Shown here one piece after another: positions 1 through 9,800 of a stretch of 43,252 nt of DNA; within the stretch, counting starts at the first letter, position 1, and each line of letters starts with the position of its first letter. The notes below the pieces were generated by a model. That model did not search any database. It worked only from the letters and a program-made list of their open reading frames with translations, and was not told the DNA's origin. A program made the position numbers and the translations under genes. Source of the stretch: Clostridia bacterium (lineage in GTDB: Bacteria; Bacillota; Clostridia; Christensenellales; Aristaeellaceae); the NCBI GenBank assembly GCA_017430225.1, contig JAFRNK010000027.1, positions 1-43,252 on the forward strand. Reading direction: 5' to 3'.

Positions 1-322
1 CCTGATGTTGCCGGTTATCGTGCTGGTTGTGGTTTCTCTCCTGAATGGGAGTTCACAGCCTGATGAACCCTTCAAGCATTGGCAGTTGGCACTCGGAATA
101 GGTGTAGCAGTGTTTGCGAGCGTCTTTTTGTTTGAATATATCGGCTATTACCTCTCCAGTGCTTTGTTCCTGGTGCTGATGATGTGGTTGATGAAAGAAC
201 GGAAAGTGCTGCGACTCGTGCTAACACCGGTCTGCTGGTGCCTGTTTACCTGGCTTGTATTTGATAAACTGTTGTATATCAAACTGCCCATTGGACAGTG
301 GTTCCAGAATCTTGGACTGTAA
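1..322 (+). CDS. tctB: TctB-family small membrane subunit of a tripartite tricarboxylate transporter (5' partial)
   Basis: This is the small integral membrane subunit of a TctABC-type secondary transporter, which works with TctA and an extracytoplasmic binding protein (TctC) to take up carboxylates. The visible part is about 106 codons with three or four hydrophobic segments. It includes a charged loop (KERKVLR) between membrane spans, and a C-terminus ending just before the tctA ribosome binding site. TctB proteins are usually about 140-160 residues, and the reading frame is open to the left edge, so the true start lies outside the window; the ATG at position 5 is probably internal. It is 13 bases upstream of tctA and must be co-transcribed with it. 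The substrate cannot be told from the sequence. Family assignment rests on size, topology and the tctA neighbour. Confidence 0.85.
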   Translation, partial: LMLPVIVLVVVSLLNGSSQPDEPFKHWQLALGIGVAVFASVFLFEYIGYYLSSALFLVLMMWLMKERKVLRLVLTPVCWCLFTWLVFDKLLYIKLPIGQWFQNLGL

Positions 323-335
323 GGAGGCGGAATGA

Positions 336-1829
336 ATGGATAATATTTTCACGTATCTGGCCTCCGGATTTGCAAACCTTCTGAATCTGACATCCCTGTT
401 GCTTGTATTGCTGGGCGTCTGCGTCGGTATTCTGGGCGGTGCCATACCGGGTATTTCGCCCTCCATGGCTGTTGCGCTGCTGCTGCCCATGACCTACAAA
501 ATGGAGCCTACACAGGCTATCATCATGCTGATGGGCATTTATATCGGCGCAAACTACGGCGGTTCTATTACTGCGGTTTCGATCAATACACCTGGTACCC
601 CATCCGCTGCTGTAACAGCCTTTGACGGGTATCCGCTGGCGAAATCAGGCCGTGCCGGAGAAGCGATGGGCATTTCGCTGTGGGCCAGCACCTTCGGCGG
701 TATTCTGGGTACCTTCGTGCTGATCTTTTTTTCCATCCCGCTTGCCAGTGTGGCTATCAAGTTCTGGCCTAGCGAATATTTCGCTTTATGCCTGATGGGC
801 TTAACCACCGTTGCGACCCTGGGCGGAAAGCATTGGCAGAAAGCACTTGCCATGGTGTTGTTCGGCCTCCTGCTGAATACGATCGGCAACGATCCGATGT
901 TCGGCATCACGCGCTTCACATGGGGCAATGTGGCGCTGTATGACGGAATCCCCATGGTTCCGATCCTGATCGGTCTCTTTGCTCTCGGTGAGGTATTCTA
1001 CAACCTGGAGCATTATGATCCCGCGGAGACGAAGTTTAAAAAGATTGACTACAAGCTTCCGAAGATGAGCTATTACTGGAAACTCAAGTGGTCTATCCTG
1101 CGTTCCGGCCTGCTGGGCTGCGTGATTGGTGTATTCCCGGGCGCCGGCGGAACAATTGCTTCGTTTATCGCCTATGACATTGAGAAACGCTTCAGCAAAA
1201 CACCCGAGGAATTTGGCCATGGTGCGCCTGCCGGTGTTGTCGCAGCGGAAGCCTCCAACAGCGGTTCCGTGGGCGGCGCGATGGTTCCCCTGCTGGCGCT
1301 GGGTATTCCCGGAAGCTCGACGGCTGCGGTGCTGATTGGCGCGCTGATGATCCATAACTTGACTCCGGGTCCTGAACTGTTCACCAAGAATCCGACGTTG
1401 GTTTATACGCTGTTTGCCAGCATGTTCGTGGCTCACGTCATCATGGCTGCCGTCGGTGTTCTGGGCAGCAAGCTCTGGGTGCGCGTGACGGCGATTCCCA
1501 AGACGATCCTGTATCCGTTGATCTTCTCGTTCTCGATCTTGGGCAGCTACGCGGTGGAGAAGAATATCGTCCACGTCGTTTTCTGCCTGATTTTCGGCTT
1601 GCTCGGCTGGATGATGAAAAAATACAAATATCCGGCTGCCCCGGTCGTGCTGGGTGTTGTATTAGGAAAGTTGATGGAAACCAACTTCAGCCAGATCCCG
1701 GTCGTTGGCAAGGGGAGCTGGGCCGGTTTGTACAACCGCCCACTGACGATCATCCTGTTCCTGATCTCCATTGCCGCGATTGCCTGGCCGATGATTCAGG
1801 ATCACCTCAACAAGAAAAAGGCAAAGTAA
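336..1829 (+). CDS. tctA: TctA-family large permease subunit of tripartite tricarboxylate transporter
   Basis: This is the large transmembrane subunit of a TTT-family carboxylate transporter, driven by an ion gradient and fed by a periplasmic-type binding protein. The 497-residue length is the family norm. It shows both diagnostic glycine/proline-rich repeats: GGAIPGISPSMAVALLLPMT near residues 34-53, and GVFPGAGGTIASFIAYDIEK near residues 266-285. The latter is followed by the conserved HGAPAGVVAAEASNS and LGIPGSSTAAVLIGA stretches. About ten to twelve hydrophobic spans are visible, and the C-terminus ends in a lysine-rich cytoplasmic tail. The start is fixed by an AAGGAGG box at 321-327. 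tctB lies 13 bases upstream and a stem-loop follows at 1850-1883. No tctC or sensor-regulator pair is in the window, so the gene order to the left is unknown. Confidence 0.95.
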   Translation: MDNIFTYLASGFANLLNLTSLLLVLLGVCVGILGGAIPGISPSMAVALLLPMTYKMEPTQAIIMLMGIYIGANYGGSITAVSINTPGTPSAAVTAFDGYPLAKSGRAGEAMGISLWASTFGGILGTFVLIFFSIPLASVAIKFWPSEYFALCLMGLTTVATLGGKHWQKALAMVLFGLLLNTIGNDPMFGITRFTWGNVALYDGIPMVPILIGLFALGEVFYNLEHYDPAETKFKKIDYKLPKMSYYWKLKWSILRSGLLGCVIGVFPGAGGTIASFIAYDIEKRFSKTPEEFGHGAPAGVVAAEASNSGSVGGAMVPLLALGIPGSSTAAVLIGALMIHNLTPGPELFTKNPTLVYTLFASMFVAHVIMAAVGVLGSKLWVRVTAIPKTILYPLIFSFSILGSYAVEKNIVHVVFCLIFGLLGWMMKKYKYPAAPVVLGVVLGKLMETNFSQIPVVGKGSWAGLYNRPLTIILFLISIAAIAWPMIQDHLNKKKAK

Positions 1830-1849
1830 GACTCGTTCGTGGCATAATA

Positions 1850-1883
1850 AATGACCCGCTCCGGTTTTTCGGGGCGGGTCATT
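1850..1883. terminator. Bidirectional stem-loop between tctA and the sufB-like gene
   Basis: The arms at 1850-1863 and 1870-1883 form a 14-bp stem with a single G-T wobble around a 6-base, T-rich loop. It lies between two convergent genes whose stop codons are at 1829 and 1898. There is no long U-run on the plus strand. On the minus strand the stem is followed by TTATTATG, so termination may be better in that direction. Confidence 0.75.
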
Positions 1884-1897
1884 GTGTCATCATAAGC

Positions 1898-2824
1898 TTA
1901 TTTCAGGAACCCGTTCACGATCTGTTCCTCAGCTTCCTGCTCGGTGAGGCCGAGGGTCATCAGCTTGATGATCTGGTCGCCGGCGATCTTGCCGATCGCG
2001 GCTTCGTGCACGAGCGCAGCGTCCACATTGTTGGCCTCAAGGCCGGGAACGGCCAGAATACGGCCGTGGTCCATAATGATGGAGTCGCATTCGGTGTGGC
2101 CGTTGCAGGCGGCGTTGCCCAGCAGCTTGGCGTCGAACTTCTGGTAGGAATCGTCCCTCGCGACGGAGCGGGAGACGACGTCCGCGCTGGCGCCGTCGCC
2201 GTTCAGGCTGACCTCGTAGATGCTGATGGCCTGCTGCTGGCCGTGGGTCATCAGGCGTTCACGGACGACCAGCTTGGCGTCTTTGGCCAGTTCGGCTTTT
2301 GTGGTGCGTGTCGTGTCGTCAACGCCCTTGATCTGCACCATTTCCATTTCTACGGAGCTGCCTTCTTCCTGATAAACCTCCGTCACGGGGTTCAGGATGC
2401 GCTTGCCCTTGCCGTTGCCAGAGCCATAGTGCTTTTCCACGTAGCGGATACGGGCGTTTTTGCCTACGAAAAAGCGGTGGATGCCATCATGCTGGCTGTC
2501 CTGGTTGCCGCAGTTGTCGATACCGCAGCCGGCAATGATCGTGACGTCGGAACCCTCTCCGATATAGAAGTCGTTGTAGACCACTTCGGTCAGGCCGCTT
2601 TCGGTCATGACCACGGGGATGTGCACGCTCTCGCGCTTGGTGCCTGGTTTGATGCGGATCTCGAGACCGCTCACGTCGGTCTTGGGGATGATCTCGATAT
2701 TGGCCGTGGACTGGCGTCCGGCGGATTTGCTGTTGGAACGGATGTTATATGCGCCTTCCGGTACCTCGTGCAGGTCAGCTACCTCGCGGAGAAGGCGTTT
2801 CTGGATCTCGTCAAGCTGCAGCAT
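1898..2824 (-). CDS. SufB/SufD-like Fe-S scaffold protein, short SMS type (SmsB-like)
   Basis: This is a scaffold protein of the SufBCD family, on which iron-sulfur clusters are assembled with the help of the SufC ATPase. At 308 residues it is far shorter than classical SufB (about 465) or SufD (about 400) and consists essentially of the beta-helix core plus the C-terminal SufC-binding helices. The C-terminal part carries TECDS (Cys246), matching the SufB core cysteine region, and VHEAAIGKI (Glu274), matching the conserved glutamate region. A CGIDNCG pair (Cys100, Cys105) in the first half is an additional possible metal ligand. It begins 3 bases after sufC on the same strand. No sufS, sufU or second sufB/D copy is adjacent, as expected for the minimal two-gene SMS (SmsCB) system described in anaerobes and archaea. 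The SMS assignment is inferred from size and gene order. Confidence 0.85.
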   Translation of the reverse strand: MLQLDEIQKRLLREVADLHEVPEGAYNIRSNSKSAGRQSTANIEIIPKTDVSGLEIRIKPGTKRESVHIPVVMTESGLTEVVYNDFYIGEGSDVTIIAGCGIDNCGNQDSQHDGIHRFFVGKNARIRYVEKHYGSGNGKGKRILNPVTEVYQEEGSSVEMEMVQIKGVDDTTRTTKAELAKDAKLVVRERLMTHGQQQAISIYEVSLNGDGASADVVSRSVARDDSYQKFDAKLLGNAACNGHTECDSIIMDHGRILAVPGLEANNVDAALVHEAAIGKIAGDQIIKLMTLGLTEQEAEEQIVNGFLK

Positions 2825-2827
2825 GCC

Positions 2828-3574
2828 TTATTTCCTCCCCGCTTCTTCGGTGTTGATCCGGCAATCCGGAATGGCGGACGATGTCCCGATCAGCTGGGGC
2901 AGGATCCGGTCCTTCGGGCCCTGGGCGGCTACCTGGCCGTCTTTCAGCACCACGACTTCGTCGGCGATATTGAGGATACGCTCCTGGTGGGAAATGATTA
3001 GGATGGAACTGCCGGCGATGGTTGCCCGCATCTCCTCAAACACTTCGATCAGGTTCTGGAAGCTCCACAGGTCGATACCGGCTTCCGGCTCGTCGAAGAT
3101 CGTGAGCGCGGCACTGCGGGCCAGCACGGTAGCGATCTCGATGCGCTTGAGCTCGCCGCCGGACAGGCTGGCGTTGACCTCGCGGTCGATATAGTCGCGG
3201 GCGCAGAGCCCGACACGGCTCAGGTACTGGCAGGCGTCGGCGACCGTCAGTGTTTTCCCGGCAGCCAGGCGGATCAGATCGAATACCTGGATGCCCTTGA
3301 AGCGGACGGGCTGCTGGAAGGCGAAAGCGATGCCCGCTTTGGCGCGTTCGGTGACGCTCCAGTCGGTGATGTCCTGACCGTTCCAGAGAATCTGGCCGGA
3401 GGCGGGCTTCTCAATGCCTGCAATCAGGCGGGCGAGGGTGGATTTCCCGCCCCCGTTGGGGCCGGTGACGACGGTCAGTTGTCCGTCAGGCAGGGTCAGA
3501 CTCACATTGCGGATGATCTCCTTATCCTGGCCCTCCTGGTCAACGTTAAAGGATATGTTTCTGAGTTCAAGCAT
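2828..3574 (-). CDS. sufC: SufC-family ATPase for Fe-S cluster assembly (SmsC-like)
   Basis: This is a soluble ABC-type ATPase that drives conformational change in the SufB/D scaffold during iron-sulfur cluster assembly. The 248 residues contain a Walker A motif GPNGGGKST near residues 39-47, a Q-loop in the segment AFQQPVRF, the ABC signature LSGGELKR and a Walker B LTIFDEPEAGID, followed by the switch histidine in ISHQER. The segment FDEPEAGIDLWSF is typical of SufC rather than of transporter ATPases. The only adjacent partner is the short SufB/D-like gene 3 bases downstream. The start ATG has only a weak Shine-Dalgarno sequence, and the gene lies 31 bases after the LRR lipoprotein gene. 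It may therefore be translated from, and transcribed with, the long upstream CotH operon. Confidence 0.93.
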   Translation of the reverse strand: MLELRNISFNVDQEGQDKEIIRNVSLTLPDGQLTVVTGPNGGGKSTLARLIAGIEKPASGQILWNGQDITDWSVTERAKAGIAFAFQQPVRFKGIQVFDLIRLAAGKTLTVADACQYLSRVGLCARDYIDREVNASLSGGELKRIEIATVLARSAALTIFDEPEAGIDLWSFQNLIEVFEEMRATIAGSSILIISHQERILNIADEVVVLKDGQVAAQGPKDRILPQLIGTSSAIPDCRINTEEAGRK

Positions 3575-3605
3575 GTGTGCGCGTTCTCGCTTTCATATGG
3601 TTCTT

Positions 3606-5435
3606 TTATGTTTCCGGCGCTGTCTCGAACAGCTCCTTGCATGCGTTCCAGATTTCATCGGCGGTCACGGGCTCCCCGCCCAAGCTGGTGCCCTGGACGA
3701 CCCAGCCGGATGCTGGCGGCGACCTGTGGAAGCGATGGATGAGCCAGACTTCGCCGGTCCTGGAGCACAGAAAGATGTCTGTGACCGTGTCGTGTGCCGG
3801 CCCATTGTAATCCGTCCTGGTGATGTACCAGACCTGCTCGTACAGGGCGTATTCGGCCTCCCGGCTGTCATAGGTCCTGCTGTCCGACGGGATCCGGGTA
3901 TCAATCCTGATTATTGGATACACCTTGTGCCCCGCCAGCGCCCCGTTCTCCGGGCGGCGGACGGTCATGTCCTTTTCTTCCTCTTTGGACGGGAGCAGGT
4001 CCCGGAACAGGCGCGCATCGCGGGCAAAGACCGTGCTCGCCAGCGTTTCGGGCGGGATCCATGCGCCGGGCTGCAGGTTCAGCTTTTCCAGGCTGGTGCA
4101 GCCATCGAAGGCCAGGCTCTCAATAGTCCCGACCTTGCCTTCCATTGTAATCTCCCGGAGGTTCGGACAGTTCCGGAACGCTGACATCCGGATGCGTTCG
4201 ACCAAGGCAGGGATGGTGATGGAGGTCAGGGCGTCGCAGTTTTCAAAGGCGGAGATGCCGATCTCCGTCACGGTGTCTGCGATCACTACTTCCTCGACGG
4301 TCCTGTGGTTGTACATCGCTTTTTCGGCGATCGACGTGCCAGTCAGGGTGATCTTCCGGATGGACGCCGGCAATGGGCCGTCCCCTGGATGGCTGTGCAG
4401 CACATTGCCTGGGATCGTCAGCTCAGTCAGGCCCGTGCAGCCGGAAAACGCGCTGCCCGAGCAATAGGTCACAGAGTCAGGAACGACCAGAGTGGTCAGG
4501 CTGGTGCATTTCCGGAACGCGTCATGAGCAATCGAAGTGACGGAATCCGGGATGATGATCTCCGACAGGCTGGGGCAGTCGCTGAAGGAGCTGCCGATGC
4601 GCGTGAGCGAAGGGGGCAGCACGACGGACCGGAGGCTGGTGCAGCCATCAAAGGCCATGTCCTCGATCTCCGTCACGGAATCTGGGATTACGACGGAGGT
4701 CAGGCCATCGCAGCCCCAGAACGTACAGTCTCTGATCACTGTGATCGAATCCGGGATCTCGACCTCGGTCAGACTGTCACAGTTGCTGAAAGCCATTTCA
4801 CCGATCTCCGTCACGGAAGTCGGGATCGTGATGCCCGCCAGCTTCCCGCAGCTCCGGAATGCGCACTCCCCGATCTCCACCAGGGTTTCCGGGAGAGTGA
4901 CCGAAGCCATCTGCTTGCAACCTTCGAAAGCGCACTTGCCGATTCTTTTCACCGTGTCTGTGAGGGTCACGGAGGTGATGAAGTCGCAGCCCTTAAATTT
5001 ACTTTGGGTGATGAAGGGGCCGGTGACTGTCACGGCCAGGTTTTGGGGATATTTCAGGTATCCGCTGTCCGCTGCACGGAAAACGCGCTCATAGGAAGTG
5101 CCTTCGTCGCTGACCGTCGGTTTGCGGCCTGTGGTGCAGTGGCCGGGGAGCACCGCGTTCTTAAGCGCAGTGCAGCCGCCGAAGGCGTAATCTCCGATCT
5201 CAGTCACCGTACTGGGGACCGTGATCTCCTTAAGACGTGAGCACCCGTTGAAGGCATTCTTGCCGATCTTCCGGACGGAAGCGGGGATCTCCACGGTCTC
5301 GAAACCTCGGTTCTTGTAAGCGCCTTCTTCGATCTCGGTGGTGCCTTCGGGGATTACGAGATGGCTGCTCTCACAGCCGGTCAGCAGCGGCAATAAAAGC
5401 AGCAGCAGGAGCCATTTCCAGGGCTTCTTTGTCAT
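3606..5435 (-). CDS. BspA-type leucine-rich-repeat lipoprotein
   Basis: This is a predicted surface lipoprotein of 609 residues. An N-terminal lysine, a run of leucines and the lipobox LLTGC put the lipidated cysteine at about residue 21. From about residue 30 to 470 it is built of BspA/TpLRR-type (LRR_5) repeats of about 23 residues with the pattern xIGxxAFxxCxxLxxIxIPxSVTxI, roughly seventeen copies. The last 130 residues are not repetitive and end in a compact, Trp- and Tyr-containing domain I do not recognise. Such repeats usually bind proteins or polysaccharides outside the cell. I start it at the ATG at 5435, which has a GGGAGGTG box 6 bases upstream, rather than the GTG at 5444. It lies 17 bases after the VTC polymerase gene and 31 bases before sufC, so it is probably the outer-surface component of the CotH/DUF4956/VTC run. 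Confidence 0.88.
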   Translation of the reverse strand: MTKKPWKWLLLLLLLPLLTGCESSHLVIPEGTTEIEEGAYKNRGFETVEIPASVRKIGKNAFNGCSRLKEITVPSTVTEIGDYAFGGCTALKNAVLPGHCTTGRKPTVSDEGTSYERVFRAADSGYLKYPQNLAVTVTGPFITQSKFKGCDFITSVTLTDTVKRIGKCAFEGCKQMASVTLPETLVEIGECAFRSCGKLAGITIPTSVTEIGEMAFSNCDSLTEVEIPDSITVIRDCTFWGCDGLTSVVIPDSVTEIEDMAFDGCTSLRSVVLPPSLTRIGSSFSDCPSLSEIIIPDSVTSIAHDAFRKCTSLTTLVVPDSVTYCSGSAFSGCTGLTELTIPGNVLHSHPGDGPLPASIRKITLTGTSIAEKAMYNHRTVEEVVIADTVTEIGISAFENCDALTSITIPALVERIRMSAFRNCPNLREITMEGKVGTIESLAFDGCTSLEKLNLQPGAWIPPETLASTVFARDARLFRDLLPSKEEEKDMTVRRPENGALAGHKVYPIIRIDTRIPSDSRTYDSREAEYALYEQVWYITRTDYNGPAHDTVTDIFLCSRTGEVWLIHRFHRSPPASGWVVQGTSLGGEPVTADEIWNACKELFETAPET

Positions 5436-5452
5436 CCGGAACACCTCCCGGT

Positions 5453-6160
5453 TTATATATCATCCTTCCGCTCGAACCTTCTGCACCACGTGTACTTGGA
5501 CACGGCGCTGCGGCAGGCTTCGGGTACGGCCCAGGAGAGAACGTCGGCGATGTAGGGCGGGAGGATCCGGTCGTATTTGACTTCAAGGATCGTCCACGGC
5601 TCGTCGAAGGGGGAGACGGTAGGCACATAGGGATTGAAGAGGTCGATGCTCCCCAGGCCGGAATGGAGGTTTTTATCGAAGGTGATGCGCACTGTCTCCG
5701 CCGGATGCAGGTAAGCTTCCCGGTCATAGTCGACGAGGACGATAGGGTGCAGCAGGCGGGTGCGCATTTCCCGGTAGACGTCGCTCAGCAGGCCGTAGTG
5801 GGTCTTTTCCAGCCCCTCAGGGTCAGCTGCGATGAGCTGCTCTGCCAGGTCGCGGGGGATCTTCAGGGAACGCTTGGAAATAAGGTCGCCAAATTTGCTC
5901 TTGCATTCCAGGAAAATGGCGGAATCAGAGTAATTGTAGATGCGGATGCGGTACTTTTGGCGGTAGTGGATGCCGCTCATTTTATCGTACAGCGCATCGT
6001 CCTCCGCCGTATCGAAATAGAGGGAGCGGATGGAATACTGCCCTCCGTTCCTGGCGGCGTGGGGGTCCAGGCTGAGTACGGGCAGGAGGTTGCGGCGCAG
6101 CACATCGACCTGCAGAGGACTCAGCAGAAATTTAAGCTCGTGCCGGAGCGGGATGGCCAT
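5453..6160 (-). CDS. VTC-domain polyphosphate polymerase
   Basis: This is a CYTH/tunnel-fold enzyme of the VTC family. In yeast Vtc4 this domain polymerises the gamma phosphate of ATP into polyphosphate inside a basic tunnel. The 235 residues consist of this domain alone. The tunnel motifs are all present in order: the N-terminal HELKFL, SIRSLYFDT, the paired arginines in KYRIRIYN, LECKSK, YDREAY, RITFDKNL, and the late acid/lysine pair in ILEVKYD. This argues for an active catalyst. There is no SPX domain and no membrane segment of its own. The gene starts 2 bases after the DUF4956 gene and lacks its own clear ribosome binding site, so translational coupling is likely. In the family, a DUF4956 membrane protein commonly accompanies such bacterial VTC enzymes and may serve as the translocation pore; that role is inferred. 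Confidence 0.92.
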   Translation of the reverse strand: MAIPLRHELKFLLSPLQVDVLRRNLLPVLSLDPHAARNGGQYSIRSLYFDTAEDDALYDKMSGIHYRQKYRIRIYNYSDSAIFLECKSKFGDLISKRSLKIPRDLAEQLIAADPEGLEKTHYGLLSDVYREMRTRLLHPIVLVDYDREAYLHPAETVRITFDKNLHSGLGSIDLFNPYVPTVSPFDEPWTILEVKYDRILPPYIADVLSWAVPEACRSAVSKYTWCRRFERKDDI

Positions 6161-6162
6161 GC

Positions 6163-6855
6163 TTATGCACCGGTTTCAGTCTGCATGGCAACGAGGGTCG
6201 CGTCATGCACACCTTCGATGTCCAGCATACGCCCGACCAGGTCGGCCTTCTGATCCATCCTGACCTCATAGGTCATTTCGGCGCCGGCGCGGGTGACGGT
6301 CTTGGAGCGCAGACGGCTGAAGCGCACGCTGCGGCGGAGTTCCGCTTCGATATCGCCCTCGGCATATTCGTCATAGTGCATCACCAGCAAGTAGCTGTTG
6401 GGGTTGCGGAAATGCACGAAGGAGAGCACCAGCAGGATGACGGAGATCATGATGACGACCACCAGCGAGATGATGTACTGGCCCGCGCCGAGCAGGATGC
6501 CCATCGTGATGGCCCAGAACATATATACCGTGTCGAGGGGCTCTTTGACCGCGGTGCGGAAACGCACGATGGAGAGCGCACCGACCATGCCCATGGAGAG
6601 CGCCACGTTCGAGCCGATGGCCATGACCACGGGAGCGGTGACCAGCGTCAGCATGATCAGCGTCAGCGAGAAGTTCGGGCTGTACAGCACGCCGCGATAG
6701 GTCTTTTTGTAGACGAGGGAAATGATGATGCCGGCAATCAGCGCGGCGATCAGAACCAGCGCTACATTGAACGGGGTGAAGTTACTCAGCTGGTTGGCAA
6801 ACCAGTCCGATAAAGCATTGTTGCCGACGATGTCCTTAAAGCTGGTGGTTTCCAT
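6163..6855 (-). CDS. DUF4956 family membrane protein, probable partner of the VTC polymerase
   Basis: This is an integral membrane protein of 230 residues. An N-terminal span (about residues 30-50) and three or four further spans (about 63-150) surround the family hallmark MGMVGALSIVRFRTAVKEP. They are followed by a cytosolic C-terminal domain of about 80 residues with the look of a small ferredoxin-like fold. The arginine-bearing GALSIVRFR loop is the most conserved part of DUF4956 proteins. A CAGGAGG-type ribosome binding site lies just upstream of the ATG. The gene sits 24 bases downstream of the CotH gene and 2 bases upstream of the VTC gene. This order suggests that it forms a membrane complex with them, for example a polyphosphate export channel; this function has not been shown, to my knowledge, and is inference. 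Confidence 0.88.
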   Translation of the reverse strand: METTSFKDIVGNNALSDWFANQLSNFTPFNVALVLIAALIAGIIISLVYKKTYRGVLYSPNFSLTLIMLTLVTAPVVMAIGSNVALSMGMVGALSIVRFRTAVKEPLDTVYMFWAITMGILLGAGQYIISLVVVIMISVILLVLSFVHFRNPNSYLLVMHYDEYAEGDIEAELRRSVRFSRLRSKTVTRAGAEMTYEVRMDQKADLVGRMLDIEGVHDATLVAMQTETGA

Positions 6856-6879
6856 ACGATCCTCCTGAAAATGTGAATG

Positions 6880-9800
6880 TTATTTCTTAGCCAGAGGGTC
6901 TGCCGGCTGTTCGCCGAAGAGCTCCAGCATCTGCGCGTTGGTGAGATTGAAAGATTCCTTGACGTACTGCCACACGAAGTGGTGGCGGCGGTTGATGGTG
7001 TCGCGCATGCGGTTGATACGGGTGTTCCAGTAGCCAAGCGCGCCGTCCTTGGAGAGCGGCGAGTCGCTGTTGATCTTCTTGTCGTTGAGCGGCGCCCAGC
7101 GCTCGAAGTGCATGGGCATTTCGGGCTCCAGGATCGCCTTGATCTGGGTCAGCTTGTCGTTCATGACCTGAGGCGTCAGTGTACGGTATACGTAAGCCAG
7201 GCGCTCCAGGAACTTCTGCTTCATTTCGGCGTTTTCCAGAAGTTTCAGGAAGATCGTGTTGTTGATCAGCTTGTCGCCCATGCCCTTGGGTTTGGTGTAG
7301 GACTTCGGGCTGTTGAAGCTGGAAGAGAACATGCCGTAGTCGAGGTCGAAGATCAGCCACTTCCACTTCTGACCGGGTCCGGGCAGCCTGTAGAACATCG
7401 TGTTACCGATGTCGGAATTGCCGAAGAACATTTCGATGGCCAGGTAGTCGTAATAGCTGTCGACGTCCACGTTGTCCAGAATGTACTGCAGGTCGGCGGG
7501 GTTCTTCCCGGGGGAGGAGGCCTTCACGCGGTCGAGCAGCGCGCGGTATTCTTTGTTGCTGCCCTGTACGGTCGAGTAGCTGGCGCGCAGGATGGTGATC
7601 TGGTCGGCCAGTTCCATGTCCAGGCCTTCCCACTGCGCAATGCAGAAACGGTCCTTGCGCTCACGCATATTGTAATGACCGTAGTATTCGCCGTTGATGT
7701 AGACGATTACGGGCTTGAACGCGAGGTGGATGATATCGGTGTCCAGCAGGTCGATGAGCTGGCTCTGGAAACCGTCTGCCATGCGCGTCCATACGCAGTC
7801 GTTGCCGGAGTTGCGCAGGAGGAAGGACTTGTAATAGGTGAAAGGCCGGTCCTCGAACAGGGGGTATTCAAAGTACTTCTCCCCGTACTTGGCCTGAGCG
7901 CGGATCTTCAGGGTCTTCTGCGGCATGTCGAGGCTGTAGTCGCCGCCCAGCGCGATCTTGATGCCCTGGGAGATGACGGTGCCCGCGCCGTTCTGCTCAA
8001 AGACTTCGATATATGCCGGGCGCGGGATCTTGCCGAACTGGCGGTAGATCGCATTGCGGAAAGGAATGCCCTTGGATTTGTCCAGGTTGGGACCGGCGGT
8101 GAAGAGACCGTCAGTCTCGTTATACAGGTCGTATGGGTCGACGACGACGGAAACCACGGGCAGCGTGAAGTAGGTATTCATGATATAGGACGCTGTCACC
8201 GTGTCGGAGGGCTGCAGGCCGCTCTGGAATGAGCGGGCGCGCAGCACGGTGGAGTTCTGGAAACCGAGCGGCACGGAATAGACCGAGCTGTTTTCCAGCG
8301 TCGGCACGGATCCGTCCGTGGTATAGCGCACCGTTGTGCCTTCGGGCACGTCGATGGTCACGTACAGCGTGCCCTCGTACAGCCCGCCTTTTGCGGACAG
8401 GGTCGGCGCGGGGCTGTATCCTGCGAAGCCAACGCCGTTCTTCAGGCCGGGCGTCGGAACGTCATAATAAAAAAAACCGTTCGTCTCAAGGGAACGGCCG
8501 TAGGAGACGTCTGTGCGCATCTGGGAGATATACAGCTTGTCCAGCACGCGCCCCTGCGGATCGCTCAGGGTAATGGTCTCGCCGCCCGATTTGGTGATGC
8601 CGAAAGAAGCGTGCGGGCTCTGACCGGACCCGGAAGAGGTGGATTTATCACAGCGGACGATTTTGTATTCACCCGGATAGATCGTTGTCCCCATGGGAAA
8701 CTGCCACTTGCGCGGCCAGCCGATATTGTCGCTCAGGCCATGGAGGGACAGGTCGTAAGGCGAAGCTCCCGCATTGTACAGTTCCACCCAGTCGCAGGCC
8801 GCTTCGCCGTTCGCGGGCGCGACCTGGTCAGCCGAAGCCAGGACTTCAACGATGTAGACCTGGCTTTCATTGATCTGGCGCATATACCGGTCCGCGTCGG
8901 ACATGCCCTGCGGATTGTTTGGGCGGCCCGGTGTGGCGATCTGGAAGACGGACCACACGCTGGTGCCCGGATTCTTGCCGTAGGATACGTCCTTGCCGAT
9001 ATTCGGCACCGTGACGCGGTCGATCAGTTCGCCGGCCTTGGTAGACAGGACAATCGTCTCGCCTTCGCCGGACAGCTTATAGTTGGTGTGGGGGATGCCG
9101 TTCTGCTGCATTTTGTTCTTGCCCGAGCAGAACACGATATAGTACTGTCCGGGCTCGATGACCGCGCCTTCGGGGAAAAACCACTTGAGGGGCTTCTGCT
9201 CGTTGTCGCTCAGGGCAAAGTCGCTCAGGCGCAGGGTCGCTGTTCCGGCGTTATAGAGCTCGATCCAGTCGGAGAACTCGCCGTCCTCGTCCCTGAGTCC
9301 GGTTTTCGGCACCGGCATGACCTCGTTGATCATCAGGATGTCGGCTTCGATGTGGAAGTTGTCCAGGTAGGCGATATGGCCTTCGGGGGTCTTTTCATAA
9401 CCCGGGGCGTATTCGTCGGATTTGCGCCATTCGTGAAGGGAAACGCGCTGGTAGCTTTCGTCGGCGTTGAGGGTGGGCACGGTGACCTGGTCGAGGCCCA
9501 CGCCGTGCTGGTCGAACAGGAATACGGTGCAGCCGAGGCTGGACAGCTTGCATTTGGCGTGCAGCGTGCCGGCGGGATCGTCGCGGTTGACCTTGTCGCA
9601 GAACACGATCACGCGGCCGCCGGGCTCCAGCGTCATCTCTGGGAAGAGGAACTGGATCTTGTCCGAACGGTTGGACAGGCCGACGTTCTTCATCTCGATC
9701 GGGTGGTCGCTCGTGTTCCAGACCTCAAGCCAGTCGGCGAACGCGCCGTTTTCGTCCGGAAGCGCGCTGGCGTTGTCGGACATGATTTCACTCAGGTACA

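Noticed and set aside
4500-5100. Possible DNA repeat array within the LRR gene
   Set aside because: The periodicity is that of protein repeats (about 69 bases) with diverged DNA; it is not a CRISPR or satellite.
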